Shown here piece by piece: positions 23,709 to 34,859 of a stretch of 64,000 bases of DNA; the first letter of the stretch is position 1; every line of letters starts with the position of its first letter. Where the stretch lies: contig JAZKJV010002609.1 in NCBI GenBank assembly GCA_037367405.1, forward strand, positions 590,001 through 654,000, written 5' to 3'. Both the position numbers and the translations under genes were made by a program. The notes below the pieces were generated by a model that saw only the letters and a list, made by a program, of their open reading frames with translations, ran no database searches and was not told the DNA's origin. The DNA is from Ottelia alismoides (lineage: Eukaryota; Streptophyta; Magnoliopsida; Alismatales; Hydrocharitaceae).

Positions 23709-25991
23709 TGTCTTCTATCTGCATAATGAGATGGTCCGAATCAGATCACTTGCAATTAATGCTCAGCTACCGTGATGAAGTTGGAATTCAGGTCAACCCA
23801 GCATGTTGTGAATGGAAAAATGATGTAGACTGTAATCGACTCCCATTCACAACGGCGGTGGTGGGACAAAAGTGATCCCAGTTTATTGGGTGGCCAAGAG
23901 AAAGGTAGAAAACGAGGAGTCTGGAGTTCGATCCGCAAAGTCCGGATCGGTTCTCGGGAATCGCCTCGAAATTATTGGCGAGGTTGAGTCCATGGAATAG
24001 ATGTAGGTGTCGGCATGGTCCCGACGAAACCATCCATGGATCAACTTCGCGGAGCACAAGAGAATGTCGGATTTTGGAAGAATGATACGATGGTCAACGA
24101 GGAACAAAAGGAGTGTAAAACAGTAGAAAGGCTCGGTTGAGCGGGGTGGTCAAAGGAAGATATAACAGAATTTGCGCAAAGACGCGGGACTTTGATCTTT
24201 GAACCTTAATCTAGATCCATACAAACACAAGACAAAATCGGGTTCACCAACTCACGCCATGTGAAGCCGTGAAAGCTCGGCTATTTATTATCTTTTCATT
24301 TTTAGAGTTGTGATTTTCAGGCATATCTTATAACAAGTCCTTAGTACGCTACCCTATAGGAGAGAGAGTACTGCCAGAAAGAGTATCCCGTACTTGTCCT
24401 CCTCCTGTGTAACCTGTAGTCTGTACTTTTTGGAGTCCTTGTAACCCTTCCTGGATCCGTACTCAGCCAAAGAAAAGAGAGAGAGGAAGCCGATAGGCGA
24501 AACCAATACTTCGGTTCTCGCACGCAACGGAATCACCCGTGAGCGCGCAAGAACCTACTCGGACGCAGGATGATGAGACAGACACCCCCGTGAAGGCGTG
24601 GCCTATGCTCAATACTTCGGACAGGGTCGATGCTCTCACAACAGAGAGTCACCATTGGTGACCAAGTCCTACTCGCCTACGTACGATAGAAGCGCCAATA
24701 CTTCGGAAATCTAGGCGATACACAAGGCAGTTGCAGACTGGGTTTTGGGCTTTTAATCCTTAGGGGTCGCACTCGCTCAAGGGAGTAGGGTTTTGGTCCC
24801 CCTCCAAGGTACCTGAAAACAATGAGGGCTTTATGAACCCGGTACAATGATAGTCCATTACAGATTTTAATTAAGGTCAAAGTTTATTTAGCAGTCCCCT
24901 TGTTTTATTTTTGGTTTTCACTTTTTTTGGATCTGCTTTCATACCAGCGCCTAACGTTTTTGTATATTTGCATTTAAGTCCTAGGTGCTCAAAATCAGAG
25001 GGAGATAGCGGAAAAGCCGTGCAAGTGGTTCCATGATGGAAATATCACCATTGAACCGAATGATGCATGCTGAGTTAGAAGACTTACAGTGCATCCCAGC
25101 TCTCTCCATGTGGTATGCAAAACAGAATTTTTAAACCTATCTACATGTCGGTATGCAAGGCACAAAATCGTCCTAAACATAAGCTGCTATTAACGTGAAG
25201 AACCATAAGTTGCTCATTTGTCTCTAGCCCAAGAGAGTCCGGTCTTGGCTCACCCCTCCTCTGCTCAACAAATTGAGGGTAGGAAAAAGCGCTTTACAGG
25301 GTTCGCTACGGCACAGAGGGCGAAGAGACAAATTTACAACTTGTTTGAGTTTGACTAGATCCAATCGAAGTAGACTATAGGAACATGTATTCTTATTAAT
25401 GTTTGGACCTAGCTATTGAGTCAAGCAACCTATATCCAGGGGCTCCAAGCACACAAAACAAAGTAAAAGAAAGGCGGAAAGCTCAAAACATTGGAAGACA
25501 AAATAAAAGAAGGCGATAAAAACTCGAAAAAGCCGCGATGAGGCCCCCAGGTGAACAATCACCCGGGCACTGGACCTCATTGTGAAGAGTAGAGTCCTGT
25601 TTAATTACATGCCAAAATAATCTCTCTCTCACCATGAATTACAAAAATAATTTTCCTAAGTATCTAGCCTATCTAATGCCCCTCTTTTTGCTTCTTTGGT
25701 GCACTCTCCAGATGGTCATGAGAAGAGAAAACCATCCTCCTCCAAGCTCGGTTGCCTTGGCCTCCTAGGAAGCCATCCTAGCGTGGCGGTCCCTCGCATC
25801 AAAGTTACAAAAAGATTGCATTAGCATACTCAGTTAATCAAATAGAGCAGATAAATTAATCACAATAAATAAAGAAATGAAGCATGGTGATTAATGGCAA
25901 TAAAACAATAGCTGCTCACACAAAAATGAATCATGAATCAAAATTTTTATATAAGGATGACAAAAAAAATCAATTTGGCTATGCTCATTGC
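23709..25991 (-). other. Leader of the autonomous inner element
   Basis: This 2.3-kb untranslated leader lies between PBS and gag on the minus strand. The only frames are short. It contains three copies of CAATACTTCGG (plus-strand reading) at about 24509, 24612 and 24698, and a block at 25540-25800 shared with the non-autonomous leader. It is almost identical to 41866-44146. Confidence 0.75.
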
Positions 25992-26009
25992 TCCCCGGCA
26001 ATGGTGCCA
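25992..26009 (-). other. Primer-binding site (tRNA-Asp), two mismatches
   Basis: The minus strand reads TGGCACCATTGCCGGGGA. The intact copies at 30015 and 44147 read TGGCGCCGTTGCCGGGGA, complementary to the 3' end of plant tRNA-Asp. Both differences are consistent with deamination at CpG. Confidence 0.85.
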
Positions 26010-26011
26010 TC

Positions 26012-26063
26012 TGATGACCGGGAATTTGCCAAGGTCGTATCTTTCCACAAGGCGGAGAGACAG
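26012..26063 (-). repeat. 52-bp stub of a minus-strand 5' LTR
   Basis: TGATGACCGGGAATTTGCC and onward matches the first 52 plus-strand bases of the full minus LTR at 44167, then stops after GAGAGACAG. The rest of the LTR is missing. Confidence 0.9.
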
Positions 26064-26192
26064 GAGTTCTGCTCACCTTGCTGAATCGACTCCTTTGAGT
26101 CTGCTCACCTAGGTTTATTGGCAAATTAGAATATTATTCTAGATAAAGAGACAAAAATAATATTATTCAAGAACTCCTTATTTGGCTGCTCA
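26064..26192. other. Filler DNA between opposed LTRs
   Basis: A 129-bp patchwork. Bases 26070-26108 copy the hairpin array (TGAATCGACTCCTTTGAGTC then TGCTCACC). The rest (AGAATATTATTCTAGATAAAG through TTTGGCTGCTC) is of unknown origin but recurs in the second filler at 48640-48735. Such mosaics are typical of DNA end joining with template switching. Confidence 0.8.
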
Positions 26193-27680
26193 CCATGTAT
26201 ATTAATTGTATATAAAATAAGGTTTTTAATGCCAAAATTATAGAATAAAGAGAAGAAAAGAAAAAGGAATAAAATATTGCAAATATTTTATGACCCTAAC
26301 CCCGAGACCAAGTCCAAGATGGAGTTGGTCGACAAGGAATAAAGTAGGGGGAGATAAGGGCCAATAATACAATAAATACCTCATTTATTTATTCATCCAT
26401 TTATGCATTTTTTACACCTATTTTATGCATAATTATTTATTCATCAAATAAAGAAACTTTGTTCATAAAAGTTGTAGATAATAATGTAAACAAAAATACA
26501 AGATTGAGTTTGTATAAAAATAATACACAGTGTACATTTTATACACATAATAAAAAGCCAAAGTCTCAACTTCACAGACCCATATCTTGCAAATAAAAAC
26601 TCCAAATCACCCAAACTCACCTTTAATTGTATATAGCATTTCATGAACTATTTTATAAAATTAGTTTCATAATTTTTGGAGTCCATCTGTGGAAGTTAGG
26701 TTTTTGACCCTTCTTGTACATAATACCTGATTAAAATATTCATTTATTCAATATTCATTATTTTTATAAATTCATATTTTTAGAATTTTGTAGATAATGT
26801 ATATAATTCATGTACATATTGACATTAGAATACAACCAAAAATAATTTGGAAAATAAAATAAGTCTATGTAATATATAGACAAAATACCTATGAAGCATA
26901 TACACAAATAAAAGGGATTTTTATTCTTTTATTCTTTATTCTTCTATACTTTTATACTAATGTATATATTATATAGAACTTATTAAAAATACAAAGCTAA
27001 AATAAAAATAAATAAAATTCATTAAATAAATAAAATGTATATAATATATAGGTAAAATACCTATAAGTATACTAATATACACACAAACACATTTATTTAA
27101 AAAATATAAATAAACTCATAAAAATCAAATTAAAATATATTTATATTCATAAAAATAAGTTATAAATTTATAAAAAAAACAATAAAACAATAAAAGAAAA
27201 TAAACAAATTAAAAATAAAATACACAAAAATACATGTAAATACATACATATACACTTTATTAAATTAAAACCCTAATAAAACATCTCAAAAAATTCAATA
27301 AAAATCAGGAATAAATACTACATGAAATAATACACATTTTTTATTTTATACACAAAAATTAATAAAATCATTTACCATGTTAAATAATTCATTTTCTAAT
27401 AAGGATCCCTATTTTGGCGTTTAGCGGCTGAGGTGGACCAATCGGGTCCCTCCGCGAGTTGACCCCGGTCAACTCGACCCCCAGCCGCCTGACTTGACGG
27501 GAACCATCTTTTCCCCGATATTCTTGCATTTTTTCCGCATGATATGATGCTCCATCACCAACAGTCCCTTCATGGATTTTGTTCTCTGATCATCCCTGAT
27601 CCCCGCCGATCAATTAGATCCATTGTATATACCACCGATTCTTTAATAATCGCCGATCAATGGGGGTCCTTGGGATTGTG

Positions 27681-27689
27681 CATAAATAA
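27681..27689 (+). promoter_or_regulatory. TATA-like box of the 5' LTR
   Basis: CATAAATAA precedes the GC-rich half of the LTR. The same word is in the LTRs at 38949, 46486 (minus) and 55656. Confidence 0.5.
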
Positions 27690-28812
27690 CTCCTCCCACA
27701 TCCTTGGTCGAATTTGGCCAATTTCATCCCCTTCTTTGAGCTTGAATGAGCTCCTGGCAGAGCCCTCGTGACAGGAGGCGCTTCCCAGCAACTCGATTCG
27801 GCCCAAGGAGGTGGGAAATTTTGTCACGGTGGTGCTCCGGCGACCACCCTGCTCCCTGGAGGCCCCCAGGTATAAGAGCTGCGCATTTTATATTTTTAGG
27901 TAGTTTCCCATTTATGCATTTCATTCTTGCATTTTATTTCGCATTTAGATCTGTAGTTTAGCGTAGAATCACGATTTCGTAGTTCGCTGGAGCTCCGCTC
28001 CGGCGAGCTTTTCACCGTGCTTCCGACTGTGCCCCGACCACCTTCCACTGGCATTTCATTCCCCTACGCCTTCTCCACCTTCCAGCCACTTTGTCCAACC
28101 GGGTTCGCTTCTGGATCCGCGAATCGAAGCTCCTCCTCCACCCATCGCCGGAGCTTCTTCGCCCACATTCATCCCTGTGCTTTCAGCTTCAAACCCCAGG
28201 TCGAGGGAGACGCCCTCGAGCCCCTCTACATTCCTGTGCAGGTTAGGTGCGAAGAAAAGCACCAGGAGTCGAGTTTCAAGCGGGCGGAGGTACCTGGAGC
28301 CCCATTTCTTCACCGAGCTCGTGGTGGCTCTCCAGGGTACCTCCGGCCGATCCAACACCTCCAGATGCTAGAGCAACCCTCCAGGAAGCGAACGGGACCT
28401 TCAGGAGCAGCTATGGTCGGCCGGAGAGCGAGATCGAGGAGGAGTAAGCTCGCCCCGGCGAGGCTTCTTCCCTGTTCTTCCACGCGTCCTCTCCGCCGTT
28501 GGATGAAGACGAAGGCCCAGATAGAAGGAGAGCCGTCCGATGGAGCGAAGCAGCGACCGTCAGATCTCACGCGAGATCCAATCCTAGCACTCCATCGGCG
28601 AACCGGCATCGGCGCACGTGGAGGCGCCACGTGTATAAGTGACTCGCATCCAGCCGTTCATCAGCGCCACGTTGGGGGTAATTTGCAAGTCTAGCCCCTG
28701 TCATTTTTGTATTTAATTTTTAATCTTGTAAAATATATAGCACGTTGTAAATAAAATGTAAATTTTGCAGAAAGGACCCTGAGTTTATAGAAATTACATT
28801 TAGGTCCTTCCG

Positions 28813-28839
28813 AGCCTCACGTGCAGACCCACGTGAGGC
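28813..28839. promoter_or_regulatory. Inverted repeat with ACGTG arms in the LTR
   Basis: GCCTCACGTG and CACGTGAGGC surround a short loop (CAGACC). The equivalent structure occurs in every inner LTR of the window. Confidence 0.6.
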
Positions 28840-30014
28840 GCGTGATTTTTGCAGTTATACCCTGGCGATTTTTGTATATTATAGAATAATTTTAAAAATT
28901 AAAATAAATGTTTCTTTCAGTATGTATTTTTGCACTGATGCCCCTGTAACTTCTTTTATTTGCAAAAATACCCCTGCCAGGAAGTTTTATTTTTGTCTCT
29001 TTATCTATTTATTAAAAATACCTAGTAGGCTTCTAAAAATTCACAAAAATTAGGATAAATGCTCCATGCCATGCTTGTTCACGCCCATACTTTAGTTTGC
29101 ATTTTTTGCATTTTTTGTAATTATTAAAAATGAAAAAGAAGCCATTTTTTTTACTGTCTATATTAGAAAATACAAAAAAATTAGAAAATGATTTTGAAAA
29201 TTTCCAAAAAATCATATATAGTATAATTATATATATATATATATATTGAGTCCAGAAAATGAAAAACCCTAAAAATATGAAAAAGAAAAATAAAAAAAAT
29301 TAGAAAGCTCCAAAATCCAACAAAAAAATAGAAAAATCCTTAAAAAAAACCCCAAAAATATATTTTCCTCTTTTATAATTACCTATATATTATTATTAAT
29401 GTATTAAAATTAATTTGGGAATTTTTGGAGTCTATTTTATATTTTTAAAACCCAAATTATAATCGGCTAATTATTTAGTCCTATATTATGGACATTTTTG
29501 AAATTAAAAATACATAAAAATTAGAAATATCCCATAAAAATAACAAAAAAATTAGAAAATATTAAAAAGCAAAAAAATATTATATCTATATATATTCATA
29601 TATACATATATATATATACACATATTTATATAAATAAAAATATAATTTAAAAATTAAAAAAAATATATAAAATATAAAAACAAAATAAAAATTATAAAAA
29701 CAAAAATATAAAAAAAATTACAAAACCCAAAACCCACTAAAACAATAAAAGTACATGAACAATGACTTGAATAAATGATGCATCACATACATTCCCTTCG
29801 CCTCCCAGTGTTCGACCTCTACCTGTACTTACACCTATACACATTTACATGTAGAGTTATAATAAATTTTAACTCCACATTTTGGGATAGTTATTGCATA
29901 TATTTATTGTGGGTTAATTGTTGATCGATCTGGGGATTCTGTCTGAGGTCAACTCAGCGACTATCTCTCCGCCTTGTGGAAAGATACGACCTTGGCAAAT
30001 TCCCGGTCATCAAA

Positions 30015-30032
30015 TGGCGCCGTTGCCGGGGA
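30015..30032 (+). other. Primer-binding site (tRNA-Asp), perfect
   Basis: TGGCGCCGTTGCCGGGGA is the reverse complement of the plant tRNA-Asp 3' end (TCCCCGGCAACGGCGCCA). It lies two bases after the LTR end, where minus-strand cDNA synthesis begins. Confidence 0.95.
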
Positions 30033-31480
30033 GGCAACAGATTTTGTATGATTTTGTGTGGTTATTTGTTCATTTATTTGATTCTTTGTTCATGTCCTTC
30101 ATTTATTTATTTATGTGATTTTTACTTTTATTTTTATTTGATATTATTGATTGACTGATCTAATCCATCTTCTTTCTTTGTCTTTGATGCGAGGGACCGC
30201 CAAGCGAAGGAGGACCTCCTAGGAGGACTTATGCACCCAAGCGAGGCGGTGTTGGCTTTTCTATGCCAAGTGAACAGGAGAGGGCATCCATGACAGAAGA
30301 AAGAGGAATTTTGAGGACAGTCAATATTTTCATGCATTTTATTTTAATTTTATCATGTATATTCATGTGAGAGAGTGACCCTTAGAATTTTGTAATAATA
30401 CAGGACTCTCACAGGTACACTTCGACTCCCGAGGTCCATTGCCCGAGGGATTGTTCCCTTGGGGGCCTCGATGCTTTTCCGTTTTTATTTTATTTTTATT
30501 AGTTTGTGTGAATGAGCCTTAGCTGTAGGAGTTGCTTGCTCGTAGAGTTTGCTCCAAACACCCTAATTGATTTACATGTACCTATAGTTCGCTTTGGACC
30601 TAGATCAAACTCTAAACAACCGCTCATTTATCTCTTGGCCTTTGTGCCATAGCGAGCCCCGCAAAGCGCTTTCTCCTAAGCTCAAGTGTGTTGAGCACAG
30701 AGGAGGGGTGAGCCAAGACCGGACTTTTTGAGGCTAGAGATTAATGAGAAACTTGTGGTGCTTCACGATAATAGCAATTTCTGAACCTAGGGCGATTTCT
30801 TCGGTTTGCATCTTGCATATAGCATAGGTTTCAAATTCTGTTTTGCATCCCGCATGGAGAGAGCTGGGAGGCACTGTAAGTCTTCTTACTTAGCATGCAT
30901 CATCGTTTTCCGACTTGCATGGCTTTTCCGATCTTCTCCCTCTGTTTTTGCCAACCTAGGATGCTTAATGGAAATTGGAACCTCGATAGGCACGTGCATT
31001 GAAAATACCCAAAAAAAGTGATAACTTAAATAAAATCGGGACTGTTAACTCTATTGGACCTAAAATAAAACATAATGGATTCCTTGTCTTGGGAGTGCAA
31101 TCCCCTCATTGTCTGCGTTTTCAATTGCTTACGTGCACACTAAGGAGTAGAGCCCAAATCCCATCAAGCCTCCTAAGTGATTGTACAATTTTGTGATTCT
31201 CACCTCACTCTAAAATCGAAAAGATAAATGACCGTCACCTGATGGTCTTCACTGTGTTGAGTAGGTGAATTGGGGGTTTGCCTTGTGTCTTGTTTGTGAC
31301 TTGGAGTCCATTGTGTTTTCCATTCCTTATTAGAGTAGTCGGTCCCGTCCATGTGAGTCATGCATTTTTTATCTTTGAGTCTCTCTATCTCTCTTATACC
31401 TATATCTCTTCATCTTGCATCGAGTCGTGATATTGGCGCTTGAGCTCAATCATTCTTCGCCAAGTCCTTTGTTTCCCTCT
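30033..31480 (+). other. Leader of the non-autonomous element
   Basis: It is homologous in blocks to the leader of the coding element (minus strand, 24960-25990), for example GATGCGAGGGACCGCCA, TGAGCCAAGACCGGACT and GAGAGAGCTGGGA. It contains only short frames. The homology fades beyond about 31000, where gag would begin in the coding element. Confidence 0.7.
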
Positions 31481-32400
31481 TCTTCATCACTCTCCTCGTA
31501 TTCTCTGTACCATCATCATTCTCTGGTTCAGGGAGAGCACTCCCCTTGAACCGCAATTTTGATGGTGTTCCCGCCTTGTGTGGAACACCCAATTTTGTAT
31601 GTGTTCCGATCTTCTAACCCACCCTCCTCGTACCCTCTGTATCACCTTTCTACCACCTACGATATTGGCACGCACGCTCAATCAGCTTCTCCACTCCATT
31701 GTGTACCCCTCTCACCCATCTTCCTCGTGTACCCTGTATCATCTCTCCCTTTACCCGGGAATGCTGTGCATATTGATGACGGCCCGCATCGAGGATTATG
31801 TATACTGATTATTTGTGTAGGCCGGGCCCATGATGTTGAGGTTGCTGAGATTGATTTGGTGGATTTGTCTTTAATACTTGCATACGAGCTTCTTGAGGAT
31901 TTTTGATGATGCATAGAGCATAGGTGTGATGCATTATTGAGAAATTTTTGTTCTCGCACACCGGATTAAGGATGTGATGTGATGCGATGATTTGATGAAG
32001 ATTTCATGAGCATTGATTGATCTATCTCTTTGAGGTTCCACCCATCTTGATTTTTGAGGATTGACTGATGATTCTACTTTGGATTTCTTGATACAGGTGT
32101 GCGGATCCTACATGATCTCTCATCTACCTAAGTGACCCATCCTTGATCTCCTGACTCTCTGGTCCACCCTGGCACTTAGAGGATTCTTGACTATTTTCGT
32201 GCCATCTCAGCTGACCGGATTGACCCAAGGGATAATTGGTGAATGACATGATTATTTGCTCCCTTGCATGATCTTATGCCCTCCAAAGGATTGAATGATT
32301 TATTGTTTTTGAGGACCTGAGATGACTTGCTAGCATTCCCATGACCTACCTTGACCTAGCTCACATTGCTCCCCAAGGACTATCTGCGGGAGAATGCGAC
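31481..32400 (+). other. Hairpin-rich transition region
   Basis: There is no coding potential. Perfect or near-perfect inverted repeats occur at 31523-31551 (GGTTCAGGG..CCCTTGAACC type) and 31563-31590 (GGTGTTCC..GGAACACC). Related CTCCTCGTA-CTCTGTA phrases recur at about 31493, 31627 and 31722, so it seems to be a degenerate start of the stem-loop array. Confidence 0.5.
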
Positions 32401-34760
32401 AATTTTTAGGATTGCGGTTTCATTCACTGCTTCGGTCGCCATTATGATGGGACCTGAAACCGAGTCAGTTGATATGATTGATTGGCCTCCCCCTGTGATT
32501 GTGTACCTGACCTGTCAGTACATGAGGCCAATGTTCTAGACTCATCTGAGTCCGCTCTCCTTGATGGTCCTCGCAAGGCAGAGCTTCACTTTTCTGAGTA
32601 TTCCATGCCGAGTTCATAGCTCTCTGAGGGTTATCTGCGTGAGGCTATGACACAGTATATCTCTCTTGGTCTCTTCTGCTGGTAGATGATCTGTCATCTA
32701 TCGAGACCACATTGCTGTGGATCCGTCTGATGGGTCTGGCTCCTTTGAGCCAAGTCTCTCCTTGACGACCCTCGCAAGGTAGAGGCACTTTTTGACTATT
32801 CATTGCCTAGTTCGCAGTGCTCTCCGAGGACTATCTGCGAGAGACTGCGACACTTTATTTACGCTCGGTTCCACCTTCTGACTGTGTCTCCGATCTGCGG
32901 AGCATGGAACCAAGTCGTTTGATATACATAATTTTTGGTCCCATCTTGAGTTGCCTATCCGATCTGCGGATCATGGGACCCTGCTGAATCGACTCCTTTG
33001 AGTCTGCTCACCTTGACGGTCCTCGCAAGGTTGAGCTTCTGATATCTGCTATTTTCATGCCTAGCTGGCAGCACGTTCCCCGAGGGTTATCTGCGGGACG
33101 CTGCCACAATTTCTAGATTTGTCGGTCTCTTCTGCTAGTAGCTGATCTGTCGTCTACCGAGACCACATTGCTGTGGATCCGTCTGATGGGTCCGGCTCCT
33201 TTGAGCCAAGTCTCTCCTTGACGACCCTCGCAAGGTTGAGACACTTTTTGACTATTCATTGCCTAGTTTGCAGTGCTCTCTGAGGACTATCTGCGAGAGA
33301 CTGCGACACTTTATTTACGCTCGGTTCCACCTTCTGACTGTGTCTCCGATCTGCGGAGCACGGAACCAAGTCGTTTGATATACATAATTTTTGGTCCCAT
33401 CTTGAGTTGCCTATCCGATCTGCGGATCATGGGACCCTGCTGAATCGACTCCTTTGAGTCTGCTCACCTTGACGGTCCTCGCAAGGTTGAGCTTCTGATA
33501 TCTGCTATTTTCATGCCTAGCTGGCAGCACGTTCCCCGAGGGTTATCTGCGGGACGCTGCCACAATTTCTAGATTTGTCGGTCTCTTCTGCTGGTAGCCG
33601 ATCTGTCGTCTACCGAGACCACATTGCTGTGGATCCGTCTGATGGGTCCGGCTCCTTTGAGCCAAGTCTCTCCTTGACGACCCTCGCAAGGTAGAGGCAC
33701 TTTTTGACTATTCATTGCCTAGTTTGCAGTGCTCTCCGAGGACTATCTGCGAGAGACTGCGACACTTTAGTTACGCTCGGTTCCACCTTCTGACTGTGTC
33801 TCCGATCTGCGGAGCACGGAACCAAGTCGTTTGATATACATAATTTTTGGTCCCATCTTGAGTTGCCTATCCAATCTACGGATCATGGGACCCTGCTGAA
33901 TCGACTCCTTTGAGTCTGCTCACCTTGACGGTCCTCGCAAGGTTGAGCTTCTGATATCTGCTATTTTCATGCCTAGCTGGCAGCACGTTCCCCGAGGGTT
34001 ATCTGCGGGACGCTGCCACAATTTCTAGATTTGTCGGTCTCTTCTGCTGGTAGCCGATCTGTCGTCTACCGAGACCGTATCTGTGATCCGTCTAATGGAT
34101 CAGGCTCCTTTGAGCCCGCTCTCCTTGACGACCCTCGCAAGGGTGAGCTTCTGTTCTGATTATTCATTAACTAGCATGTACTACTCCCCGAGGGTTATGT
34201 GCGGGAGAGTACATCATTTTCTAGATACTCGGCTTCATTTCTGGTGTCTCCCATTTGGTGGAGCACGAAGCCGGGTCTTCTGACTTGTGTACTCGGCCTC
34301 CTCCCTGGTTGTGTCTCCTGTCTGTTGGAGTACGGAGCCGAGTACTCTGATTATTCTCTGATTTTGCTCATCTTAAAGACCCTCGCAGGAGTGAGCCATA
34401 TATTGTGTTGTTCGGTGTATTCTTGTGACTTTCAGATTATATCACCACCGTGCATCACACTGTCTCATATGCTTTATTTCCGATCTATTTGAAACTCTGA
34501 TTGACTGGAGGAGTCTGTACTGCTCTTTCTTCCTCCCGGTCTTACGGTATCGGCTCTGTTCCCTCATGTTGACCATATGAGCCGATCATTTGCTTCATGC
34601 TACCAAACCTGATATCTATCCTTTCCGACCTATTTGTCTCCGGTAGCTGACACCCACTTGATTGCAGATTCGGGTGTCTTTTCACCTTCTGACTGCGTCC
34701 TCGTTTTCACAGGGAGACGACGGCAAGAGCACGGTTGTCGCTTATCAGACACCGTCCTGT
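32401..34760 (+). repeat. Stem-loop array with 456-bp tandem units
   Basis: GGTCTCTTCTGCT recurs at 32668, 33124, 33580 and 34036, an exact 456-bp period. One unit contains about nine hairpins of four classes: long ones (GGTCTC/GAGACC, GGTTCC/GGAACC, GGTCCCAT/ATGGGACC), short palindromes (GGCTC/GAGCC, GACTC/GAGTC), CTTGACG-CCTCGCAAG hairpins, and CCGAGG-TATCTGCG hairpins. Flanking diverged units at 32401-32660 and 34080-34760 carry other arm sequences around the same loops. No protein frame spans it. Confidence 0.9.
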
Positions 34761-34859
34761 ACTTCACTAGTTTTTTCACCACTTGTATATATGTGTGCCT
34801 TGTTCATTCTTTCTCTCGTATGTTGTGTATTCCCTAGATCTATCGCCATATCTTTGTGT

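Larger units (their letters stand above)
14593..26063 (-). mobile_element. Autonomous inner Athila-type element, internal region plus LTR stub
   Basis: On the minus strand, in order: a 52-bp stub of the 5' LTR end, a tRNA-Asp PBS, a 2.3-kb leader, gag, a linker, protease, RT, RNase H, integrase, a 2.8-kb 3' region and the polypurine tract. The internal region is therefore complete end to end. Neither flank is a normal LTR: the left is a plus-oriented LTR and the right is a stub followed by filler. Pol has one in-frame stop, and the gag-pol linker has a homopolymer frameshift. Confidence 0.85.
26193..30012 (+). repeat. 5' LTR of the non-autonomous element, start deleted
   Basis: It matches 37461-41265 along its length and ends CCCGGTCATCA. 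The first 104 bases (TGATGAATCCCC onward) are missing at the filler junction. It contains a TATA-like box (27681), a GC-rich half with a 225-codon open frame (28017-28694), ACGTG inverted-repeat arms at 28813-28839 and AT microsatellites near 29228 and 29590. Confidence 0.9.

Noticed and set aside
31559..31906. 115-codon frame in the non-autonomous element
   Set aside because: Lies in a hairpin-rich repetitive transition region; no domain and not present in other copies.
32401..34760. CRISPR-like or tRNA-array explanation for the stem-loop repeats
   Set aside because: Repeats are tandem 456-bp units without unique spacers, in plant retrotransposon sequence; the hairpins have no tRNA arms or anticodon loops.
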